Shown: positions 7,276 through 16,086, counted from the stretch's first letter. The stretch is 18,476 nucleotides of DNA from CAXSEF01 sp964236535 (GCA_964236535.1 CAXSEF010000066.1:1-18476), one strand, 5' to 3'. Numbers and translations are program-made. The notes: generated by a model from the sequence alone, not told the origin.

Positions 7276-8550
7276 ATGGACCAGCAGCCCGATCCACGCA
7301 CAAATTCCCACGCGCGCACCCTGCAGGTGATGGCTGCAGCTGCGCGTGAGGCCAGTCGCGGGCTGGCCAGCCTGCCGGGTGCCCGGCGCGACGCGGCGTT
7401 GCGGCGCGTGGCAGGCAGCCTGCGCGCCGCCGCCGCAACCATTCTCGTGGCCAATGCCGCCGATCTCGAGTCGTTTTCCGGGACACCGGGGATGCGCGAC
7501 CGGCTGGCGCTCACGCCCGCGCGGATCGAGGCGATGGCGTCGGGGGTGGAGCAGGTGGCCGCACTGCCGGACCCGCTGGACCGCACGCTCGCGTCATGGG
7601 TGCGGCCGAACGGCCTGCGGATGCGGCGGGTGGCATCGCCGATCGGGGTCATCGGGATGATCTACGAGAGCCGGCCCAATGTCGGCGTTGACGCCGCGGC
7701 TCTGTGCCTGAAATCGGGCAACGCGGTGATCCTGCGCGGCGGTTCCGACAGCTTTTCGAGCGGGCGCGCGATCCACGCGGCGCTCCGCGACGGGCTGCTG
7801 CAGGCAGGTGTGCCGGAGGCGGCGGTGCAACAGGCGCCTTCCCCTGATCGCGCATTCGTGAGCGCCATGCTGGCGGCGTCCGGCCGGATCGACCTGATCA
7901 TCCCGCGCGGCGGTCGTGGTCTGGTGGAGCGGGTGCAGCGGGACGCCCGGGTGCCGGTGCTCTCCCATGCGGAGGGGCTGTGCCACACCTTCGTGCACGC
8001 GGCCGCCGACGAGGAAATGGCCGTGCGCATCCTCGCCGACGCCAAGATGCGTCGCACCAGCATCTGCGGTGCCACCGAGACCCTGCTGGTCGATGCCGAG
8101 GTCGTGGCCACACTGCTGCCGCCGATCGTCGCCCGGCTGCGCGCACTCGGCTGCGATTTCCGTGCCGACGAACGGGCGCGGCAGGTGATGCCGGAGTTGT
8201 GCGCGGCCGGACCGGACGATTTCGCTACCGAATGGCTGGACGCGACGCTCTCGGTAGCGGTGGTGGACGGTGTCGACGGAGCGCTGGAGCACATCGCCCG
8301 GCACGGCAGCGAGCACACCGAGGCAATCGTGACGAACGACCCGGCAGCAGCGCGGCAATTCCTCGACGGCTCCAACAGCGCGGTGACGATGTGGAACGCC
8401 TCGACGCAGTTCTGCGACGGCGGCGAATTCGGATTCGGTGCCGAGATCGGCATCGCCACCGGGCGGCTGCACGCCCGCGGCCCTATCGGCGTGGAGCAGC
8501 TCACCACGTTCCGCTACGTGGTGGAAGGATCCGGGCAGGTCAGGGGCTAG
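7276..8550 (+). CDS. proA: Glutamate-5-semialdehyde dehydrogenase (gamma-glutamyl phosphate reductase)
   Basis: This 424-residue cytosolic enzyme reduces gamma-glutamyl phosphate with NADPH to glutamate-5-semialdehyde, the second step of proline synthesis. It has the aldehyde-dehydrogenase fold. Key motifs are SPIGVIGMIYESRPNV (121-136), LCLKSGNAVILRGG (143-156) and MRRTSICGATETLL (258-271), where C264 is the catalytic cysteine. The start at 7276 gives the usual N-terminal length; the SD before it is weak. An upstream in-frame ATG at 7228 would add 16 unconserved residues. The TAG stop overlaps the GTG of nadD, so this is the head of the long operon through 15911. A partner proB is not in the window. 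Confidence 0.95.
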   Translation: MDQQPDPRTNSHARTLQVMAAAAREASRGLASLPGARRDAALRRVAGSLRAAAATILVANAADLESFSGTPGMRDRLALTPARIEAMASGVEQVAALPDPLDRTLASWVRPNGLRMRRVASPIGVIGMIYESRPNVGVDAAALCLKSGNAVILRGGSDSFSSGRAIHAALRDGLLQAGVPEAAVQQAPSPDRAFVSAMLAASGRIDLIIPRGGRGLVERVQRDARVPVLSHAEGLCHTFVHAAADEEMAVRILADAKMRRTSICGATETLLVDAEVVATLLPPIVARLRALGCDFRADERARQVMPELCAAGPDDFATEWLDATLSVAVVDGVDGALEHIARHGSEHTEAIVTNDPAAARQFLDGSNSAVTMWNASTQFCDGGEFGFGAEIGIATGRLHARGPIGVEQLTTFRYVVEGSGQVRG

Positions 8551-9209
8551 TGGGCACGGTGGCATTGCGGGCTGTCTCGGACTGGCGGGGTGCACCGGCC
8601 TGGCCTTCGCCAGGGCGCCAGCGCGTTGGCCTGCTCGGCGGCTCGTTCAACCCGGCCCATTCCGGGCACCGCCATGTGGCAGAGCTGGCACTTCGACGGC
8701 TGCGGCTCGACCAGGTGTGGCTGATGGTCTCGCCCGGAAACCCGCTGAAGCCGGCGTACGGCATGGCCGGGCTTGCGGAGCGGCTCGCCTCGACGCGCCG
8801 GGTTGCGGACGGTCGGCGCATCGTCGCCACCGATATCGAGCGCCGGCTCGGCACCCGCTACACGCTGGACACGGTTCGTGCGCTACGCCGCCGGTTTCCT
8901 CGCGTGCGCTTCGTCTGGCTGATGGGTGCCGACGTGCTGGCTGAGCTGCCTCGCTGGCACTGCTGGCAGGCGCTGGTGCGCATCGTCGCCTTCGTGGTCC
9001 TGCCGCGTCCCGGCTACACGCGCGCGGCGCTGGCCGGGAGGGCGGCGACATGCCTGCGTGCGTTCCGTATCCCCGCGCAGGCGGCGGCGACGCTCGTCGA
9101 CCGCCAGCCGCCGGCCTGGGTGTTCCTGCCCGCACGCGAGACCGCTGCCTCGGCGACGGCGCTACGCCGCTCCGGGCAGCAGGCCGGGTGCCAGGCTGGA
9201 CAACAGTAA
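8550..9209 (+). CDS. nadD: Nicotinate-nucleotide adenylyltransferase
   Basis: The enzyme joins nicotinate mononucleotide and ATP to form deamido-NAD in NAD synthesis. The nucleotidyltransferase signature GLLGGSFNPAHSGH (about 27-40) holds the HxGH motif. SPGNPLK and WLMGADVLAELPRWHCWQ are the next NadD blocks. The length is about 219 residues. The start is uncertain. GTG at 8550 overlaps the proA stop and follows an AGG-rich stretch at 8537-8546; GTG at 8559 is an alternative. The conserved domain starts about 25 codons later either way. It is located between proA and rsfS, an arrangement common in alphaproteobacteria. Confidence 0.92.
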   Translation: MGTVALRAVSDWRGAPAWPSPGRQRVGLLGGSFNPAHSGHRHVAELALRRLRLDQVWLMVSPGNPLKPAYGMAGLAERLASTRRVADGRRIVATDIERRLGTRYTLDTVRALRRRFPRVRFVWLMGADVLAELPRWHCWQALVRIVAFVVLPRPGYTRAALAGRAATCLRAFRIPAQAAATLVDRQPPAWVFLPARETAASATALRRSGQQAGCQAGQQ

Positions 9210-9273
9210 CGCGGGTTGAGCCGACAGGGGTGCCGAAGCCGCGACAGGGTGCTACGCTCGACCGTCGGCGCCT

Positions 9274-9885
9274 GTGGATCCGGGTCCGGCGCGCCTCGAA
9301 CGGAGAACGACGATCGCCAGAAAGCCACCTGCCGAGTCAGCTAGCAAGGCCGCTCGTGGAACCACGGGGGACCTGGCCAAGCGTCGCCCGCCCACGGCGC
9401 CCGCCGTGCTGTCGGAGGCGGCCAAGACCCTGGGCACACCGCGCAAGAAGGCCGCCGCAGCCGGACCGCGCGCATCCAGTGTGCCTGAGTCGCGCGAGCC
9501 TGCAGCCGAGCCGTCGCAGCTCGACCGGGTGCAGGCGGTGATTGTCGAGAGCCTGGAGGCCGACAAGGGAGAGGCGCTGGTGACGCTTGATCTCGCCGGA
9601 CGCGCGAGCTTCGCCGATCGCATGATCATCGCGACCGGGCTCGCCGACCGACAGATTACCGCCATGGCGACCCACCTCGAGGAGGCGCTGCACAAGGCCG
9701 GGGTCAAGCGGGTGCTGATCGAGGGCGCTGGCGGCTCGGACTGGGTGCTGATCGATGCGGGCGACATCATCGTCCACCTGTTCAAGCCGGAGGCGCGCAC
9801 GCTGTATGCGCTGGAACGGATGTGGGGCGCCGAACTTGATGAGGCGCCACGCGACGTGCCGGCCCAGGCGACGGAGCCGGCCTGA
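9274..9885 (+). CDS. rsfS: Ribosomal silencing factor RsfS
   Basis: RsfS binds ribosomal protein uL14 on the large subunit and blocks subunit joining under poor nutrition. The domain starts near LDRVQAVIVESLEADKGE (83-100 as numbered from 9274). It includes FADRMIIATG and ends with GGSDWVLIDAGDIIVHLF and the closing ERMWG. An N-terminal extension of about 80 residues is rich in Ala, Pro, Lys and Arg. The start is problematic. The only standard upstream codon is GTG at 9274, which lacks an SD. An ATC at 9313 is preceded by GGAGA at 9302-9306 with a six-base spacer and begins IARKPP. The real start may be ATC 9313, giving 190 residues. It is followed 24 bases later by rlmH. Confidence 0.9.
   Translation: MDPGPARLERRTTIARKPPAESASKAARGTTGDLAKRRPPTAPAVLSEAAKTLGTPRKKAAAAGPRASSVPESREPAAEPSQLDRVQAVIVESLEADKGEALVTLDLAGRASFADRMIIATGLADRQITAMATHLEEALHKAGVKRVLIEGAGGSDWVLIDAGDIIVHLFKPEARTLYALERMWGAELDEAPRDVPAQATEPA
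9302..9306 (+). promoter_or_regulatory. Shine-Dalgarno sequence pointing to an ATC start for rsfS
   Basis: GGAGA at 9302-9306 is followed after six bases by ATC at 9313-9315, in frame with rsfS. It is the only good ribosome binding site before the gene. No ATG, GTG or TTG lies at the right distance from it. Confidence 0.5.
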
Positions 9886-9909
9886 GACGCCCGGCGATCC
9901 TGGCCGGGG

Positions 9910-10365
9910 ATGCGGCTGATCGCGATCGGGCGGCTGCGCGCCGGACCGGAAGCGGAGCTGTTCACCCGCTATGCCGCGCGGCTGCGCCCGGCACTTGTGG
10001 TCACCGAGCTGGCCGAGGGCCGCGGTGCGGCCCCGGAAGCGAAGCGCCGCGAGGGCGAGGCGATCCTCGCCGCCCTGCCCGATCAGGCGCTGGCGGTGGC
10101 GCTCGACCTCGATGGTGCTGCGCCGGACAGCAACGCTTTTGCGACCACGCTGGACGGCTGGCTCGCCGGGCAGCGGCCGGTGTGCTTCGTGCTTGGCGGG
10201 GCCGAGGGCCTGTCGGCGGCGGTGATGGCGCGCGCCGACCACGCCCTGTCTCTCGGCCGGCTGACCTGGCCGCACTTGCTGGCACGGGTCATGCTGGCCG
10301 AGCAGCTCTATCGCGCCCGTTCGATCGCACAGCGGCATCCCTATCACCGCGCTGGACGGCCTTGA
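9910..10365 (+). CDS. rlmH: 23S rRNA (pseudouridine1915-N3)-methyltransferase RlmH
   Basis: This 151-residue SPOUT-family methyltransferase modifies pseudouridine 1915 of 23S rRNA in assembled 70S ribosomes. The SAM-binding knot is seen in CFVLGGAEGLSAAV (about 97-110), followed by LSLGRLTWPHLLARVMLAEQLYRA and the hallmark C-terminus HPYHRAGRP. The length matches the family. The ATG at 9910 starts the conserved MRLIAIGRL; the SD (CCGGGG) is weak. It lies 24 bases after rsfS and 22 bases before the SbcD-like gene, so it is probably co-transcribed with both. Confidence 0.95.
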   Translation: MRLIAIGRLRAGPEAELFTRYAARLRPALVVTELAEGRGAAPEAKRREGEAILAALPDQALAVALDLDGAAPDSNAFATTLDGWLAGQRPVCFVLGGAEGLSAAVMARADHALSLGRLTWPHLLARVMLAEQLYRARSIAQRHPYHRAGRP

Positions 10366-10387
10366 CCGCCGGCATTGCGGGAGCCGC

Positions 10388-11656
10388 ATGACGACGCTGC
10401 GCTTCCTGCACCTGGCCGACCTGCACCTCGACTCGCCGCTGCGTGGGTTGGAGGCCCACCCGGACGCGCCCGCCGCGCGCATCCGCGACGCCTCGCGCCG
10501 CGCGCTTGTCAAGGCTGTCGACTTTGCCCTGCACGAGCAGCTGAGGCTGGTGGTGATCGCGGGCGACCTGTTCGACGGCGACTGGAAGGACTGGCGCACC
10601 GGCCATTTCCTGGTGGCGCAGATCGGCCGCCTGACGCGCGCCGGCGTGCGGGTGGTGGCGATCAGCGGCAACCACGACGCCGACAGCGTGGTCTCGCGCC
10701 GCGTGACCTGGGATGAGCCTGCGACCCTGCTCCGCAGCGACCAGCCGCAGACGATCGAGCTGCCCGAGATCGGCGTCGCGGTGCACGGACAGAGTTTCGG
10801 CACCCGGGCGATGCTGGACAACCTCGCCCTGGGCTATCCGAGGGCGGTGGAGGGGCTGTTCAACATCGGCCTGCTGCACACCGCCGCCGCCGGGCACGAC
10901 GGGCACGCCAACTACGCGCCGTGCTCGGTGGCGCAACTGGCTGCGCACGGCTACGACTACTGGGCGCTCGGCCATGTGCACACCCGCACGATACTGCACC
11001 CGGACCCGCCGGTGGTGTTCGCCGGCAACTTGCAGGGCCGCCACGTCAACGAGCCCGGCGCCAAGGGCGGCACGCTGGTTACGGTGCGGGACGGCCGGGT
11101 GGCGAACGAGCACGTGTCCTTCGACGTGCTGCGCTGGCAGCGCCTTGCGGTCGACGTCTCGGAAGCGGGCGACGTCGAGGCGGCGCTGTCGCTGGTGCAA
11201 GCGGCCACTGGCGCGGCGCTGGACCAGGCCGAGGGCCGGCTGCTGGCGCTTCGGGTGGCGCTGGTGGGGGCCTGCCGCGCTCACGCCGCGCTGACCCGCG
11301 ATGCCGGCGAGATGCGCGAGCAGGTGCGCGGCGCGCTGCTGGCCATGGCCGGCGAGGCGGTCTGGCTGGAGTCGGTGGAGGTGGCGACGCGGCCGCGCCT
11401 CGACCGCGCGGAGATGCGTGCACGCCCCGACGCCTTCGGCCGGCTGGTGCGCAGCATCGAGGCGCCGAAGCCGGCGGCCCTCGCCGAAGACCTCGCCGCC
11501 TATGCCCGCCACATGCTGGCCAAGGGCGCGGGGCTCGGCGAGGTGCTGCGCGAGCAGCATGCGGCGGTGCTGCTCGCGCAGGGCCGTCTGCCCGAGGAGC
11601 TGATGCAGCGCGCGCGCGACCTGGTGCTGGCGCGGCTCTCCGAGCAGGAGGGCTGA
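10388..11656 (+). CDS. SbcD/YhaO-like DNA repair exonuclease (metallophosphoesterase)
   Basis: This 422-residue calcineurin-like phosphoesterase is predicted to be the nuclease subunit of an SMC-like nuclease/ATPase pair. Metal-binding motifs appear in the canonical order: DLHLDSP (11-17), GDLFDGDW (59-66), GNHDADS (94-100), LLHTA (162-166) and GHVH (195-198). The DSPLRGL segment and the C-terminal extension beyond residue 230 are more like Bacillus YhaO than E. coli SbcD. The start has GGGAG at 10379-10383, four bases upstream. Its TGA overlaps the ATG of the YhaN-like partner, so the two are probably made in coupled amounts. Confidence 0.9.
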   Translation: MTTLRFLHLADLHLDSPLRGLEAHPDAPAARIRDASRRALVKAVDFALHEQLRLVVIAGDLFDGDWKDWRTGHFLVAQIGRLTRAGVRVVAISGNHDADSVVSRRVTWDEPATLLRSDQPQTIELPEIGVAVHGQSFGTRAMLDNLALGYPRAVEGLFNIGLLHTAAAGHDGHANYAPCSVAQLAAHGYDYWALGHVHTRTILHPDPPVVFAGNLQGRHVNEPGAKGGTLVTVRDGRVANEHVSFDVLRWQRLAVDVSEAGDVEAALSLVQAATGAALDQAEGRLLALRVALVGACRAHAALTRDAGEMREQVRGALLAMAGEAVWLESVEVATRPRLDRAEMRARPDAFGRLVRSIEAPKPAALAEDLAAYARHMLAKGAGLGEVLREQHAAVLLAQGRLPEELMQRARDLVLARLSEQEG

Positions 11657-14600
11657 TGCGGCTGGCCTCGCTGACCCTGGAGCGTTACGGGCCGTTCGAG
11701 AACCGAACGATCGGCTTCGATCCGCGGCCGGGGGTCCTGAACGTGCTGATGGCGCCGAACGGGGCCGGCAAGTCGGTGCTGCGCCGCGCTTTTGGCGACC
11801 TGCTGTTCGGCATCGGCGGCACATCTAAAATGGGCTTCCGCTTCGGCTATGGCGGGATGCGGTTGCACGCCGACCTGCATGGGGCCGATGGCACCAGCCT
11901 GCGCGTGGTGCGGCGCAAGGGGCATGGAGCCACGCTGCACGACACGGAAGGGCGCGAGCTAGCCCCGGCAGTGCTGGCGCGACTGATGGGTCCGCTCGAC
12001 CAGCGCCGCCTTGGTCAGCTGTTCGCGCTCGACACCGACCGGCTGCGCGCCGGGGCGAGGGAGCTGCTGGAGACCGGCGGCGATCTCGCGGAGGCGCTGC
12101 TGTCAGCAAGCTCGGGCCTGCATCGGGCCCGCACGCTCGACCGCGCCTTCGAGGGCGCACGCGACGCGCTGGCGCCCCGCGCGCGCAGGGCGGGCCGGCC
12201 GTTCTACCAGGCGCTCGACGCCCTGCAGGAGGCGCGCCGGCTCGGGCGCCAGGCAAACCTGTCTCCGGACGCCTGGGAGCAGCATCGGGCGGCACTCGGC
12301 GTCGCAGCGTCGCGGCTGGCCGAGGCCGAGGCCGCGGCGGTGGCGGTTGGCGTCACGGCGACCCGGTTGCAGCGGCTTCGCCTCACGCGGCCGTTGCTGG
12401 CCCGCCACACGCAGGCCGCGGCGTGGCTCGCCGGGCATCCCGAGGCACCAGTGCTGCCGGCGGCGTTGGGTGCAGAGCTCGTGCAGGCACGCGAGGCGCT
12501 GTTCCACGCCGAGGACGCCGAGCGCCGTGCCGCGGGCGTGCTCGAACGCCACGAGGCGGCACTGCTGCAGCTTCGCCCCGACCTCGCGTTGCTGGACCGG
12601 GAGGCAGCGGTGGAGGCGCTGTCCGGCGAGGCGGCGCAGATCCACCAGATCGAGGCGGACCTCGCAGAAGATTCACGCGCTCTGGCCGACGCGGAACGGC
12701 GCTGCGCCGGGCTGTTGCGCGAACTCGGCATCGAGGCTGGCTGGAGGGACGCGGCGTTGCTGTTGCCGGCGTCACCGCTGCTCGCCGAGGCGCACTCGCT
12801 GCTGGAGCGCGAGGCTTCGTTCCAGGCGCGGCTGGTCGACCTGCCGGACGAACTGGACGCCCTGCGCCTGGAGCGCGACGCGCTGGCCAGCGAGCTGGCG
12901 GTGCTGCCGCAGGTGCAGCAGGAGCGTGACCTCGACACGCTGATTCGTGAAATACGCGAGGCCGGCGACCCCGCACGGCTGGCGGCGACGGCTTCGGCGG
13001 ACGCGTCGCTTTGCGGCGTGGAGGCGGGCCTGTCGCTGGCACTGGTGCCGGGCTGGCCGGGAGGCAACGGGCTGGCGGAGATCGGTCCCGAAGCCGCGTC
13101 CGGCTACGAGCGCCGCCACGAAAGCCTCGCTAGATCACGCCGTGCGCTGGACACCGCGCTGGCCGCCGCCGGGTCGGCCCGCACGCAACTGGACGCCGAC
13201 CGCGCCGCGGTCGCCGATCTGGTCGCGCGCGAGCGTGCGGTCGAGCCGCGGGAGGTGACGGACGCGCGCAGGCGCCGCGACCGCGGCTGGGACCTGGTGG
13301 TCGGACTTGCCTTCCCGGAGCCGGGAGGACCGGATGCGCGTGCGGCGGAAGAGGCGCGCGACTGGGCCGGCGGCACGAGCCTGCCGGTCGCCTATGCACG
13401 CGCGGTCGACGCGGCGGACCGGCTGGCCGACCGCAGGGTGGAGGAGGCCGCTTCGGTCGACCGCCTCGCCCAGGCGCGCCTGATACTTGAACGCAGCGAG
13501 CGTGCAGCTGCCACGGCCGAGGCGGCTGCGGCGGCGGCGCACCTCGCGGTCGCCGCGGCGATGGCGGTGTGGCAGCGCTCGCTGACGCCGCTCCGGCTCG
13601 ACACGGAATCGACTGCCGCCGACGTTCGCGAGTTCCTGCGCCGGCGCGAGGCGGCTCTGACGGCCGCTGCCTCGGCCTCGCTTGCCGATGCGGCGATGGC
13701 GCGCCTCATGGCGCAGCAGGCGCAATGGGCGGCCTGCCTTGCCCGGATGCTCGGCTGCCCGGATGCCGCGCTGCCGATGCTGCTGGCCGAGGCGGAACGC
13801 AGGACCGCCGCAGCGACCATGTCGGCCACGGCGATCGCCAGCGTCTCGGGGCAGCTCGGCCAAGTTGGCGCCCGCATCGCTCGCACCGAGGCGGCGCTGG
13901 AGGCGGAGCGTGGGCGCTACGCGGCTTGGCAGATCGACTGGGCGCGCCTGCTGATGGCGCTGCACCGTCCGGCCGCGGAGACTGCCGCCGCCCTCCGCCT
14001 GGTGATCGACCTGCTCGGCCGGCTGCGCGAGGCAATCGCCGCGGCCTCGGCGCTGGACGAACGGGTTGGCGGCATGCACCGGCGCTGCGCAACGTTCGCC
14101 GACCACGCCGTGGCCCTGGCTGGGCTGGGGCGGCCGGAACTCGGCGCAGGCCGGCCGGCGGAGGTGGCGCGGCAGCTGGCAACGGCGTTGGCGACGCAGC
14201 GATCGGTGTGCGCGCAGCAGCAGCAGGCGCGGCTCGTGCGCGACCAGTCCCGCACCGACCATGGTGCGGCGGCGGAGGTGCTGGCGGCGGCGCATATCGC
14301 GGTCGGGCGCGTCGTGCGGCTGTCGGATACGACGCCCGGAGCCGAAGAGCTGGCCACGATCGAGGCGGCCGCGTCGCGCATCGCCTTCGCCGAGGAACGC
14401 CGTCGGCAGCAGGATGTGCTTGACGAGGCGGAGACCGCGCTGCTGGCGGCAGGCGCCGGTCTCGGGGTCGACGTGCTCCGCGCCGAGGCCGACGCGATCG
14501 CGCCCGAGCTCGCCGAGGCGGAGTTGCTGGCGGTGCAAGCCAGGCAGGCGCAGGCGATCGCCGCCCAGAGCGAGGCGGCAGCCGAGCGGCAGCGCCTGAC

Positions 14601-15237
14601 GGGCGAGATGGAGCGACTGATCGGTGCCGACGACGCGGCTCTGGCTGCCGAGCAGAGGGAGGCTGCGGTGGCACTGCTCGGCCGGACGCTGGACGAGGCG
14701 TTGGTGCAGCACGCGGCCGGGTTGCTGCTGCGCCAGGGTCTGGCCGAGCTGGAGCAGGGCGGGGAGAACCGGCTGGTTGGGCGGATGGGCGAGGTGTTTA
14801 GCGCAGTCACCGGCGGTGCCTACGCCGGGCTGCGCGTCGAGGCAGCGGAGGAACGACGCCCGGCGCGTCTGGCGGTGCTGGAGCGCGATTTTCCCGGCGA
14901 GCTGCGCGAGATCGATGAGCTGTCCGAGGGCACCCGCGACCAGCTGTTCCTGGCGCTCCGCCTGGCGGCGATCGGCGAGCAGCTGGACCATGCGCCGTGC
15001 CCGCCTTTCCTCGCCGACGACATCCTGCAGACGTTCGACGATCGGCGCGCGCTGGCCGCCATGCGGGCGCTGCTGGAACTCAGCACCCGGACCCAGGTGA
15101 TCGTGCTGACCCACCACCGCCACCTGCTCGACCTGCTTGGCGAACTGCCGGAGGGTGCCGTGCACGTGTGCCGGCTTGAAGCAGACCCGGGCGCCGACTC
15201 GCCGGCGCCGCAATCAGAGGCAAGGAATGAGCCATGA
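11656..15237 (+). CDS. YhaN-like SMC/Rad50-type AAA ATPase
   Basis: This 1193-residue ATPase is predicted to be the partner of the upstream nuclease. The N-terminus MRLASLTLERYGPFENRTI and Walker A APNGAGKS (33-40) are followed by long Ala/Glu/Arg-rich helical stretches, probably coiled coil, from roughly residue 180 to 1040. The C-terminal half of the ATPase carries the signature LSEGTRDQL (1089-1097), Walker B FLADD (1118-1122), QTFDD (1125-1129) and a THHRHL segment near 1155. I find no CxxC zinc hook, which separates it from SbcC/Rad50 and agrees with YhaN. AGGAGG at 11646-11651 precedes the ATG. The length exceeds the roughly 960 residues of Bacillus YhaN, mostly in the coiled coil. The stop overlaps the aldolase start (ATGA). 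Confidence 0.9.
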   Translation: MRLASLTLERYGPFENRTIGFDPRPGVLNVLMAPNGAGKSVLRRAFGDLLFGIGGTSKMGFRFGYGGMRLHADLHGADGTSLRVVRRKGHGATLHDTEGRELAPAVLARLMGPLDQRRLGQLFALDTDRLRAGARELLETGGDLAEALLSASSGLHRARTLDRAFEGARDALAPRARRAGRPFYQALDALQEARRLGRQANLSPDAWEQHRAALGVAASRLAEAEAAAVAVGVTATRLQRLRLTRPLLARHTQAAAWLAGHPEAPVLPAALGAELVQAREALFHAEDAERRAAGVLERHEAALLQLRPDLALLDREAAVEALSGEAAQIHQIEADLAEDSRALADAERRCAGLLRELGIEAGWRDAALLLPASPLLAEAHSLLEREASFQARLVDLPDELDALRLERDALASELAVLPQVQQERDLDTLIREIREAGDPARLAATASADASLCGVEAGLSLALVPGWPGGNGLAEIGPEAASGYERRHESLARSRRALDTALAAAGSARTQLDADRAAVADLVARERAVEPREVTDARRRRDRGWDLVVGLAFPEPGGPDARAAEEARDWAGGTSLPVAYARAVDAADRLADRRVEEAASVDRLAQARLILERSERAAATAEAAAAAAHLAVAAAMAVWQRSLTPLRLDTESTAADVREFLRRREAALTAAASASLADAAMARLMAQQAQWAACLARMLGCPDAALPMLLAEAERRTAAATMSATAIASVSGQLGQVGARIARTEAALEAERGRYAAWQIDWARLLMALHRPAAETAAALRLVIDLLGRLREAIAAASALDERVGGMHRRCATFADHAVALAGLGRPELGAGRPAEVARQLATALATQRSVCAQQQQARLVRDQSRTDHGAAAEVLAAAHIAVGRVVRLSDTTPGAEELATIEAAASRIAFAEERRRQQDVLDEAETALLAAGAGLGVDVLRAEADAIAPELAEAELLAVQARQAQAIAAQSEAAAERQRLTGEMERLIGADDAALAAEQREAAVALLGRTLDEALVQHAAGLLLRQGLAELEQGGENRLVGRMGEVFSAVTGGAYAGLRVEAAEERRPARLAVLERDFPGELREIDELSEGTRDQLFLALRLAAIGEQLDHAPCPPFLADDILQTFDDRRALAAMRALLELSTRTQVIVLTHHRHLLDLLGELPEGAVHVCRLEADPGADSPAPQSEARNEP

Positions 15238-15911
15238 CTGCGATGTCCGAGAGCGAGGACCGCGAGGCGCTGGTGCGGGCCTGCCGCCACCTGGACGCGG
15301 CCGGCCTGAATCGCGGCACGTCGGGCAACGTCAGCCTGCGCCGGGGCGCCGTCGTGCTGATCTCGCCTTCCGCGGTGCCGCCGGACCGCCTGTCGCCTGG
15401 CGATATCGCGGCGATGCCGATCGACGGGGCAGGCGCCTGGAGCGGCCCATTGCGCCCCTCGACCGAGTGGCGCTTCCACCTCGACATCCTGCGCGCCCGG
15501 CCTGAACTGGGTGCGGTCGTGCACTGCCACCCGCCATTCGGGACCGCGCTCGCCATCGCCCGCCGGCCGATTCCCGCCTGCCACTACATGGTGGCGCTGT
15601 TCGGGGGTGCTGACGTACGCTGTGCGCCCTACGCGCTGTTCGGGTCCGCCGCACTGTCCACCCACGCGCTGCAGGCACTGGAGGGGCGCAGGGCGTGCCT
15701 GCTTGCCAATCACGGCGCGATCGTCTGCGCGCCCGGTCTGGAGCATGCGCTTCGTCTTGCCGACGAGCTGGAGACGCTGGCGGCGCAGTACTGCCGGAGT
15801 TTGCCGCTCGGCCCGGTGCTGCTCGACGAGGCGGAGATCGCGGCGGCGGTCGAGGCCTTCGCCAGCTACCGGCCGCATGCAGCCGATACCAGAACGGCGT
15901 CGACACACTGA
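15234..15911 (+). CDS. Class II aldolase/adducin family protein
   Basis: This 225-residue zinc-dependent aldolase is of the fuculose-phosphate type. GTSGNVS near 24-30 is the phosphate-binding loop, followed by SPSAVPPDRLSPGDI. STEWRFHLDIL holds the usual acidic residue, HCHPPFG gives two zinc histidines and LLANHGAIVC gives the third. Substrate cannot be read from sequence: fuculose-1-phosphate, ribulose phosphates and 5-methylthioribulose-1-phosphate (dehydratase MtnB or the Ald2 aldolase) are all used by relatives. The ATG has AAGGA at 15222-15226 seven bases upstream and overlaps the YhaN-like stop by four bases, so it is the last gene of the operon. An alternative ATG lies at 15243. mtnP in the same window makes a methylthioribose role conceivable. 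Confidence 0.88.
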   Translation: MTAMSESEDREALVRACRHLDAAGLNRGTSGNVSLRRGAVVLISPSAVPPDRLSPGDIAAMPIDGAGAWSGPLRPSTEWRFHLDILRARPELGAVVHCHPPFGTALAIARRPIPACHYMVALFGGADVRCAPYALFGSAALSTHALQALEGRRACLLANHGAIVCAPGLEHALRLADELETLAAQYCRSLPLGPVLLDEAEIAAAVEAFASYRPHAADTRTASTH

Positions 15912-15963
15912 CGCCGGGCGGATCCTGCGGATGGCACTTGGGACCTGCCAGTCCGGCGAGCCG

Positions 15964-16086
15964 CTACTCCAGTCCGTGGTCATGCAGGTAGGTGTGGAAG
16001 GGGCCGCGATCCTGGTCGTTGTCGGCGCAGGACGTGAGCGCGGCGCAGAACAGGGCGGCGGTCAGCATCAGAATGCGTTGGGTCAT
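15964..16086 (-). CDS. Putative 40-residue lipoprotein
   Basis: A short minus-strand frame encodes an N-terminal Lys/Arg-type start (MTQR), a hydrophobic core (about 5-16) and the lipobox LTSC with C20 as the lipidated cysteine. About 20 polar residues ending in HDHGLE follow. The layout is that of a miniature outer-membrane or periplasmic lipoprotein. The SD is poor and I recognise no family. It converges with the aldolase gene, 52 bases apart. The intact signal sequence is the main support. Confidence 0.45.
   Translation of the reverse strand: MTQRILMLTAALFCAALTSCADNDQDRGPFHTYLHDHGLE

Noticed and set aside
13500..13560. Alanine/GCG-rich runs in the YhaN-like gene suggesting a repeat array
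   Set aside because: They are explained by Ala/Glu-rich coiled coil encoded with GC-rich codons; no exact repeat unit or spacer pattern exists, so there is no CRISPR or tandem array.
13135..15213. A 692-codon open frame antisense to the YhaN-like gene
   Set aside because: It is a mirror of a GC-rich coding sequence with many Arg/Gln/His codons, no motif and no SD. Such antisense frames are expected opposite high-GC genes.
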